Source: Xenoacremonium recifei
Taxonomy: Eukaryota; Ascomycota; Sordariomycetes; Hypocreales; Nectriaceae
Assembly (NCBI GenBank): GCA_012184525.1
Contig: WOFQ01000027.1
Location: 1 to 64,000 of the forward strand
Reading direction: 5' to 3'
DNA: 64,000 bases
Shown here: positions 56,250-64,000 of the stretch, one piece after another
Layout of the letters: each line of letters starts with the position of its first letter
Position numbering within the stretch: the first letter of the stretch is position 1
Position numbers and translations under genes: made by a program
The notes under the pieces: model-generated
Database searches by the model: none
What the model was told of the DNA's origin: nothing
What the model saw: the letters and a program-made list of their open reading frames with translations, nothing else

Positions 56250-58623
56250 TCATACCGTTATAGTAACATTGACGGCATGAAGATCTTCAAGTCGAGAGCT
56301 CGACCCGGCCCAAAAATTATACATCCCACCCTGAACTTTCAGCTCGGTATTCACATAATAACCCAGCTCTTCTTTAGCGATTGAGAACGAAACGTCCGCA
56401 GATTGACCAGGACTCAAGTCCACCTTCTCAAAGCGAACAAGTCGACGTACAGGGAATTCAATGCCTGCGGTGGTGTTTGGTCGATGATATATCTGCACAA
56501 CTTCCTTACCAGCCACGTCGCCTGTGTTTGTGACAGTAAGAGCAAGGTTTACGCTGCCATTCTCATATGAAGCAGTTGGTGTCGAAATGTTGAATGTCGT
56601 ATAGCTTAGACCAAAGCCAAAGGGCATAGGTGGGTTTCGTGTCAGGACTGGGAACTGCCATGCGGACTGGTAATCGAGAAGGGTAGTCCCGCCGGTATCA
56701 TCTGAAGGGAGGTAATCGTACATAACCGGAATTGCAGCAGTAAATTGAGGCATGCTGACTGTCAGCTTTCCGCTCGGGTTGACTTTACCGGTGATGATCT
56801 CAACAAGAGCATCGCCAGTAAACTCGCCACCAAGTAGGGAGTGAAGAATCGCATTAGACCTCATGGTAGAGTTATTGAGGACAAATGGCTGGCCTCCAGT
56901 GAGGATCAGAACCGTAGGGATACCCTCATCCAGCACGGCGTCGAGAAGCTGCTGCTGAAGGCCTGGGAAACCAAGATCCGCATGAGCAAAGAATTCGCCA
57001 TCAGTGCGCTTTTTGACGAGAGGGTCTTCCATCGGTGCAGAAAGCGAGCCCAGCATGAGGATCGCAAAGCCAGCATCCTTGGCTGCAGCAACCGCATCTG
57101 CAATGCCGCTGTCATCAGACGTGTCTATAAGGTCGACCGCGGGCACGTAGACCACATTATCGTCTCCAAAGGTGTTCTTGAGACTCGTGTGCAAAGAGTC
57201 ACCCCATCGAGGATTAGAAACATTGACAGCGGCGTAGGAGCCACAGTTTAGCAAGTCTCCAAAGGGACCCAGAAGGGCGATCTTAGTCGGAGTCTGCGGC
57301 AAGATTCCGTCATTCTTCAGAAGAACAATACCTTCACGAGCGGCATCACGAGCAAGCTCGAGATGGGCTGGAGCGCGAAGAGTTTCATTGGCCTGCGACA
57401 CAGTAGGTAGAGGATTGTCAAAGAGCCCCGTAGCAAACTTGATCTCGAGGAGGTTTAGTGCCGCCGCATCAATAGCATCAGCAACTTTCTTCTTGCTAAC
57501 GCTGGAAAGCAGCATTGGGAAAGTGGCCGGCTGGCTAGGGCTCAGTTCCATTTGAAGACCTGCGAGGACAGCTTGGAGAGCGGCATCTTCGTAAGAGGTA
57601 GCAACACGAGACTGTGTATACATGTGGGGGACGGAGAACGCATCGCTCATGATGACTCCATCAAAGCCGAGCTTGCCACGAAGGATCTCTTGGATCATGT
57701 ACTCGTTCATCGACATGGGAATAAGATCAACAGTAGCGTATGAAACCATGAGCGCCATAGGATCGGCTTCGAGAGCCCGGATATAAGGTCGAAGTTGGTC
57801 GTTGAAGATGTGGTTGATGCCTCCGTACATGCTTGCTGCATTGACACCACCTCGAGTCTCGCCATACACGAAGTGTTTGATTGTGCAGGCAACTTTGACG
57901 TTGCCATTTTTGTCTTTGTCTTGCATCGTCTCAACATACTTATGACCGAACTCGCCAACGAGATAGGCGTCTTCTCCGAAACTAGGCAGCATACGTCAGT
58001 TGCGCAAAATGAACTAACAAGCTTGGATAACCTACAGCTCGCCGACACGGCCATAACGAGGCTCCCAGCCAATGTCCAATGGAGGAGACAGAACCCAGTT
58101 CACACCAATAGCGAGCTGCTCCTCCCGAATAGCGCTAATTGCTTGCTCGAAAAGGGGCAGATTGAAGGTTGATGACATAGCGATGTTGCTCGGGAAGACA
58201 GTTCCACCAGAGATGAAAAGCCCATTAATAGAATCCGTCACCGTGATGAAAGGTATGTTTAGACGACTGTCATTGATCTCCTTCGCCCGGACTTCGTTGA
58301 CAAGAGGGAGGACATCGAGTGCCCAGTTGAACATGGGACCAAAGCCTAGCGGTGTGTAAGATAGATGATCAAAGATAACATGCCTCGAGAGTCTCACCGA
58401 TATTTCCATGTTGGAGTTCGTAATTCTCGTTGAAATTGTCTTCATCAACGACAGGTCCAGACTCCAATAGTCGTCTAATTCCTCCTGTCTGTGCAATCTT
58501 CTCCTCCCAGGTCATCTGCTTAAGCAAGGCTTGAGCTCGTTGCCTAGGGGTACCGGTGCTTTTGCTCGCCAAGCAAACATGGCTAAAAGCCAATGCCGAG
58601 GCAATTAAGGCAAGGTGGACCAT
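56250..58623 (-). CDS. secreted GH3 family glycoside hydrolase, beta-glucosidase-like (755 aa)
   Basis: Three exons: 58623-58398, 58345-58036 and 57981-56250 (756 codons with stop). The first 19 residues (MVHLALIASALAFSHVCLA) form a signal peptide, so it is secreted. GH3 N-terminal domain: KQMTWEEKIAQTGG, LNIPFITVTDSINGLF, FPSNIAMSSTFN, VNWVLSPPLDIGWEPRYGRVGE and VACTIKHFVYGE. The nucleophile Asp is in GFDGVIMSDAFSV. The C-terminal domain has REGIVLLKNDGILPQ, and a fibronectin-III-like end begins near FGFGLSYTTFNIS and runs to the stop. The second intron uses a GTAGGT donor that gives GELFGED, where relatives usually have GESFGED or GEMFGED. The nucleophile motif ends in SDA rather than the usual SDW, which may shift specificity. 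Its role is to cleave terminal beta-glycosides outside the cell. Confidence 0.9.
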
Positions 58624-59459
58624 GATAGATACGCAAACTAGTGAATTTACCAAAACCTCAAATCAAAAGAAGATGAACAACAGAAACACGCTGAGGTGTT
58701 TTTGCCAGCCCGTGTGTGACACAATGTCTTTCAGGTTATAGATTCGCTGATCTCTTATAGTTTTCATATAGTGAGGGGCTGAACTTGGCCAAGAACAACT
58801 CGTCATGAACCACCACTCATAAGGTTAAACGGCTAATGAACTGCCCATCCAGCTATCACCATCTTTCGGGGTGGATCCGTTCCCCGCGTCCCCAAGCCCA
58901 AAAGTACGGCAGAACTCGTCGGGAATTGCGTGTTTTCCCTGCTCCTCATCTCTGTCGCCATCGCGAAGCCTGCTTTCGAATACACAGAAGCGAAGACTAA
59001 GCTGTTATGGACAGCAGAGCTAGTTCTCATTCTGTTTAGACGGTGTGGTTCCCTCTTCTTAGTTAGTAGAGACCACGAGGTCATTCGCAAGTCGGACCGG
59101 GAGGCCTGCGATTGGTTGCGTCTGCGGAGGGCCGAAGCCTCCCCCGCAACAATCAAGCTGGGGACAGAGAGGTGGAAGGCTTCGGACAGCGAGAAAAATC
59201 CGGGGGTGACAGAAAGCGAAGGATTTAGTGAGGCACGTCTAACGCCTGTTGAGTTGGGTAGCTCTAGACGGTTCGCTACGGTGGCTGAGCTTGCTGCAAA
59301 GAAGGTAAAGACCAAGGGACTTCGGTTACAACTTAAATGTTAAGCATGAACATAGTTTATGACACGTGTTCTTTTAACAGTATTATTTGCGTTAAACAAG
59401 TTCCAGTTGTTGGTGTCTATCATTCTAGTCGTTATTATCTGTACATGAACGAAACCCCC
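58624..59459. other. upstream region of GH3 gene
   Basis: About 0.84 kb between the GH3 start and the sulfatase stop. Open frames on both strands overlap (58833-59315 minus; 58930-59343 plus); the plus one looks signal-peptide-like but has only a GTG start and no similarity. Treated as promoter and 3' UTR. Confidence 0.5.
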
Positions 59460-61092
59460 TTACATCGTCAATCGCGGATGCACGGGCTCGTCTCCGATTT
59501 CCACCATCTTCTTCTCCAACAAGGCCGTCATATGCTTCACCACCTCCTTGTAGTCCGGCTCGTTATACACATTGAACAGCTCCAGCGGGTCCTTCTCGCA
59601 ATCAAACAGCTCCCACTCCTTGTGCTCTTCACCACCTGGGCGCGCACCCTTGATACCCAAGGCCTCATTGTACCAATAGATAAGCTTGTATCGCTGGTCT
59701 CGCACGCCGTAGTGCGCGTACGCGTTATGGATGATATCGTTATGCATCCAGTATCTGTGATAAGCCACCTGCGGCCAGTCTGCAGGCGTCTTGCCCTGGA
59801 GGAGCGCCCTGAATGAGCGTCCTTGCATGTAGCTCGGCACGGGCAGGTTAGCAAAGTCTAGCCAAGTGGTTGCAAAGTCGACGTTGCAGATGATGTCGTT
59901 ACAGACGGATCCAGCGGCAATCTCCTTGGGATACTTGATCAGGAAAGGCATCTGGAACGACTCCTCGTACATGAATCGCTTATCGAACCAGCCGTGCTCG
60001 CCCAAGAAGAAGCCCTGATCTGAAGTATAGATGACAATGGTGTTCTCTGCCAGCTCAGGCTCTTCCTTGTCCATGTAATCCAGTAGGCGGCCAGTGTTGT
60101 CGTCGATTGACTGGATTGTTCGTAGGTATCTCTGCATGTAGCGCTGGAACTTGAACTCAGCCAACTCGCTGGCCGTCTTGAAGGTGAAGACAGTGCCGTC
60201 GTCCTTGTCGATAAGTCGCATCTTCTGGATCTCTTCCGCCGAGCTTGGCGCGGGGATCTTGCGTTCGCTCGCACCCTTTTCTTGGTGCACGCGCTCGCCA
60301 ACTCTTCTCCCGCCGTCTGGTTGAACGAGACCCAAGTCTTGGTATGTGAGATCCTCAGCTACACGCATCTTCGCAATCTTAGCTGCACGCGCCCGGTTCT
60401 TATAGTCGTCTGTGAAAGTATCGGGGAGGCGCACAGGGTCCTTGTATAGGTTCTTGTGCTTGTCGTCGCATTCCCAGGATCGATGAGGCGCCTTGTGATG
60501 GCACATAAGGAAGAAGGGGCGGTCCTTGTCTCGCGACTTGATCCAGTCGAGCGACTTATCTGTGATGATATCCGTTACATAGCCGGGGTTGATGTGTGTG
60601 CCGTCGGGCTCAATGAACTCAGGATCCCAATATTCGCCTTGACCGGGGAGAATAGACCAGTAGTCGAAGCCCGTTGGCCAGTTCTCCTCTGCTTCACCCA
60701 TGTGCCATTTCCCAACCATTGCAGTTTGGTAGCCGCCGGTTCGCAGGTGCTTCGCAACATTCGGAAGATGCTTGTTGATCTGCATTCGTGGTCAATTGGT
60801 TTAATTCTCAAAGTTCCTTTCAATTGCTACGTACATGGTCATCAAGCGTCATAACACCGTTCACATGGTTGTACGTTCCGCAAAGAATCGCCGCGCGACT
60901 CGGCGTGCAAATGCTGTTGGTCACGAAGCAAGAGTTGAACAGCATCCCCTCCTTGGCCAACCGGTCGATGTTGGGCGTATGGTTGATCCCCGCGCCGTAA
61001 CAACTAATGGACTTGCTCGCGTGATCATCCGCCATGATGAAAATGACGTTCGGGCGGCCATCTCGAGGGGCCGAAGCGATATTCTCACCCAT
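59460..61092 (-). CDS. sulfatase, formylglycine Cys-type (525 aa)
   Basis: Hydrolyses sulfate esters. Exons are 61092-60835 and 60779-59460 (55-bp intron with GTACGT donor; 526 codons with stop). The frame is open upstream to a TTG at 61182, but the first ATG is 61092 ([18 protein letters not shown]). The metal-binding DD in IMADDHAS is at 22-23. The formylglycine signature is CTPSRAAIL with Cys62, which must be converted to formylglycine by a formylglycine-generating enzyme. Other family motifs: [33 protein letters not shown], and [34 protein letters not shown]. No signal peptide is present, so it acts inside the cell. Probable role: scavenging sulfur from sulfated small molecules. It follows the secreted GH3 gene in the same orientation. 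Confidence 0.93.
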
Positions 61093-61829
61093 CTTCGATA
61101 TCGATGTCTGCCTCACGATCTCAAGAGCTCGGTCTGTTGTTTCAATTGACTGCTTGGAGGCGAATTGGAGATCAATCTTCAATGTCGCAATTCAGGCAAA
61201 ACTTGGCGTGCTAGAAGAGGGGAAGCTTGGAGATCTGCGGAGGAAATATACCATCCTCGTGAGACAATTCTATCTCTCCCCTCGCCGAATGCCTAGCTTC
61301 AGGGTCCTCCCGGACGGCATCGGATCGGAGCTCCGGGGATCCACTCTCCGGGACTCGGTGTCTTCGGATGGGAGCGCAGTTTATTGGCTGCAACGCCCCG
61401 ATCACCGATATATCGAAGACATGCGGCTCCGAGCCTTCGGCAGACGGTGGCAGGGGTTATTCTGAAAGCTTTATGGGTCCCGACCCGATTGCTATATAAC
61501 ATATTTGTCACGAGGACCGTCAAAGGGCATGTGGTTGAGCTGAGTTTTCATTTCTTTGAGTGGTCCAGACTCTATACTCCATCGGTGATCTTACTTGAAT
61601 TCAAGGCACGTGGTGGAGTTTCTATGTGCTAGTGGCCATAACCTATGATGAAGTACCGAGGATATGTGTTGCAGCCTTCAAATGCTTTCGGAAGATACCG
61701 TGCGAGGATCTGGGCAGGAATGCAGACAATTCTACTCCGTAGAGGCTTGTGATGTTATCAAAAGCCTGAAAGCGTAATTTCTTAAAAATGTGATGTCGAG
61801 GCAGGGGTATCTATGTCGGATCGAAACTC
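61093..61829. other. upstream region of sulfatase
   Basis: About 0.74 kb between the sulfatase start and the 3' end of the edge regulator. Several CGG/CCG-containing runs occur near 61310-61360, which could be zinc-cluster factor sites, but no spacing stands out. No gene recognised. Confidence 0.45.
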
Positions 61830-64000
61830 CTAATATAGCAACTGTTCATCAAAGCCCATGTATGAAAGGTCTTCCACTCCTGGGTTTGGGTTGTAATTCC
61901 ACCCATTCAGATCAATCGCGGTGCCACCAAATGATAAACCGTATAACAGATTAGGATCTGTGAACGGATCAATCGGGGGCGGGTATATGGGTTCTCGCAC
62001 CCAATCAGTTGGAGGATCTTGGACCTGTTCCTCCTCGGTAGACGCCGTCCAACTCAATGCTGGTTCTGTAGGAGGCTCCGGTGCTGCTTCCCTACTATCA
62101 TCAACAAAGTCAGACTGTCGGAGTAAACTATGAATAGCAAGCCGTTGTCTAATGTAGGCATCTTTTGAGACTTGGGGAGGTGGCTGCAGATTGGGATCGA
62201 CTGCTGAAACGGCGCGATGATCTGCAGATTCAAGCCACGATTTGTGCTGCTGGATGACTCTCTCGAGTTCCTTCCGCTAGGATATTGTCAGCATTTTCAT
62301 ATATACACTGGATTAGAATATTGAACTTACCATGGGCTTAAGTTGCGCCGAGAATTCAAAGTACCTTGTAATAACGTCAAGGCAAAGTTGAGCTTTGTTG
62401 ATGGCCATCTGCATGGGAAGACCCGTGTTGTCTCGCCCTGTGTATGTACCAAACAGGATAAGACGAGCTCCATGATACGCACAAACTGCCGCATCAAATT
62501 CTAGCATATGCCTTTCATCCTTGTGCTGCACAAAGTCGGAGAGAACTTTGACGATTTGTTCCGCATGCCCCAAGCACTTGTCCTTCATAAGAGCCCGTTC
62601 TGGTGCCGTCATGCCCTCTACAGCTGCATGTGGAGTTGACTCCGGATATCCAGTGAGAAAAATGCGGTAGAGATCGCAATGTGATTGATGCCAGCTCATG
62701 TGCATAAGCGCGTATTGAGGTGGTCGATGCAATTCTTCTGGATTTTGCGGGGGATAGGCATCACAAGGAGCGAGGCGAGAGCGCAGGCGCAGGAGGTCGT
62801 TTTGGAACTTTTCCATGGCACAGAAAAGGTCGGAAAGGTTGACCTCCTTGAGGAAGATGCGGCGATTCAATCTACGAATCGTTTAGTGATTGAGCTCTAG
62901 ATAAGTCATGGGGCAGAATGACAACATACCTAACAATAGATCGTCGAATGAACGCAAGTCTGACAAAGGCAGCTCGAGATCCCAAAACCTCGGGTTCCAG
63001 CCCTTTGCCGGGTTGGAGATATCCAGTGTTGACCGGACGTTCTTCGCTGAAATCAACGTCCTCGCATGGCAGCTGGAGGTGGATAGTATCTGCGTCGAAG
63101 AGCTCAAACTCCTTCAAACCTACACAGAAGCTATCCTCCAGCAAATACAGAGACCAGAACGTCCGTCGACGAACTTCCTGCGCCACAGGGCCCAAGCCCG
63201 AATGCTCGTAATTCAGCCGCAGAGCGACAGCCCAGCGCGCAGCGAGTCCGGCCATAATGAAGGCGCGTGGAAATTGGCCGACGCCTGCACGGTATCGGAT
63301 GACCAGCAACGAAGCCTGGAGCTGGAAAATGGAAGGCCGTTCCAGACGGTCCAAGATCAGACGCTCCGACTCTTGTGCCCACGCATCGCGCTCATCCAGG
63401 TGTTTCGAGAAGAACATGGCTGTGATGGCGCAGATGGCCAACTTCAGGGACTTGTCGATGGTCTTGTTGCGACATCTTTGCACCACGGTGGCTTTGTGGA
63501 GGAAGCAGAAAGATGCAAGCGGGTAGAGGCAGTCAAAGTACTGCTCGACGAGAGTTGTTACGACATCATCGGAGACATCGATACCAGGAGGTGCATCAAC
63601 GGCCCTAGGATTGACTTGCGGAGGAGGAGGAGGCTGCTGAGTTTGAGGAACAGATATCGGGTTGCTCTGCTGCGATTCTGGCGTTGACCCCGGTAATTGT
63701 GCCTGACCCAACATCTGCTGATTGCTCAATTGGCCATTCAAGGCCGCGGCCTGCACATCTGGGATTGAAGATCTCGCCGTGATGGCCGTAGCAGCAGCGC
63801 CATCCGTCGCCGAGCTCTGAGGAGAACTCCCCTTGGTGACCGCATAGCTGCACTGGCGATTGCGCCTCTGGCAATTGGAGCACCGCGGCGTGTCCCCTGA
63901 ACAGCGGATCTTCTGCGCGCGACACTCAAAGCAGGCCTTTGTCCCGCGGCACTTGGGCGGCAGCCGAGTCGCATACTGGCCGACGGGCTGCGAGCCGTCG
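61830..64000 (-). CDS. Zn2Cys6 transcription factor, 5' end cut by the window edge
   Basis: Three exons are visible: 64000-62930 (continues beyond the window), 62871-62331 and 62276-61830. The frame at the edge already reads into a zinc cluster, C-x2-C-x6-C-x6-C-x2-C-x6-C, as ACFECRAQKIRC then SGDTPRCSNCQRRNRQC. Whether a further cluster lies upstream cannot be seen. A Gln/Pro/Ser-rich linker follows. The fungal-specific transcription factor domain contains ASFCFLHKATVVQRCRNK, FPRAFIMAGLAARWAVALRL and VRRRTFWSLYLLEDSFC. The C-terminal exon is acidic and Pro/Asn-rich (NGWNYNPNPGVEDLSYMG). It is a paralogue by eye of the double-cluster regulator at 13.3-15.7 kb: the same domain order, and matching FxxAFxxxGxAxRxAxALRL and SxCDLYRxxLxG segments. 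Confidence 0.88.

Noticed and set aside
58930..59343. 137-codon plus-strand frame with a signal-peptide-like start
   Set aside because: It begins at GTG, not ATG, overlaps a longer antisense frame, and has no similarity I recognise.
61093..61182. Upstream extension of the sulfatase
   Set aside because: It begins with TTG, and the sulfatase domain starts right after the ATG at 61092.
1..64000. tRNA, rRNA, CRISPR arrays, telomeric repeats, complete transposons
   Set aside because: I scanned by eye for T-loop and anticodon-arm patterns, TTAGGG-type repeats, long terminal repeats and transposase motifs and found none. A short or degenerate element could still be missed; a covariance-model or repeat search would settle it.

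Overview
The window is nuclear DNA of a filamentous ascomycete (Pezizomycotina, most likely Sordariomycetes; the class is an inference). The signs are genes broken by short GT-AG introns of about 45-140 bp with CTRAY-like branch points, four fungal-type regulators (three with Zn2Cys6 clusters), a HET-type remnant, and fungal families such as UNC93-like and ITR-like transporters. There are 22 protein genes, one of them cut by the right edge, plus one pseudogene. I recognised no tRNA, rRNA, CRISPR array or intact transposon. All exon joins were worked out by hand from reading frame and splice consensus, and every multi-exon total below was checked to be a multiple of three.

Left part (1-15.7 kb) looks like conserved core: a 1,795-residue protein with a RasGAP-like segment and Sel1-like C-terminus, a nitronate monooxygenase, a conserved protein of unknown function, a PARP (BRCT-WGR-regulatory-catalytic), and a regulator carrying two complete Zn2Cys6 clusters. 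A gene-poor stretch of 5.2 kb follows (15.7-20.9 kb).

Middle part (20.9-43.3 kb) looks like an accessory catabolic region: a small secreted cysteine-rich protein, an acetyl-CoA-synthetase-type ligase, the 3' remnant of a HET-like gene, an inositol-type transporter divergent from a Zn2Cys6 regulator, a cytochrome P450 divergent from its own NADPH-P450 reductase, a Gfo/Idh/MocA (inositol-dehydrogenase-like) oxidoreductase, an aldo-keto reductase, a maltose-permease-like transporter and an UNC93-like transporter. The P450/reductase promoter holds four copies of a 14-bp GGGTATAAnnnCCC element spaced 33, 30 and 33 bp apart, about three helical turns each. This is the most striking non-coding structure in the window.

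Right part (43.3-64 kb) is rich in nitrogen and polymer metabolism: an N,N-dimethylformamidase-like hydrolase next to a regulator with no visible DNA-binding domain, an (R)-selective amine transaminase next to a peroxisomal (C-terminal SKL) D-amino-acid oxidase, an unknown six-helix membrane protein, a secreted GH3 glycosidase, a cytosolic sulfatase with an intact CTPSR motif, and a Zn2Cys6 regulator running off the right edge that resembles the double-cluster regulator at 13-15.7 kb.

The best candidates for an undescribed system are the P450 + reductase + repeated operator + regulator + transporter assembly (25-43 kb), and the adjacent amide, amine and D-amino-acid genes (44-53 kb). That these genes work together is inferred from their order and families only.
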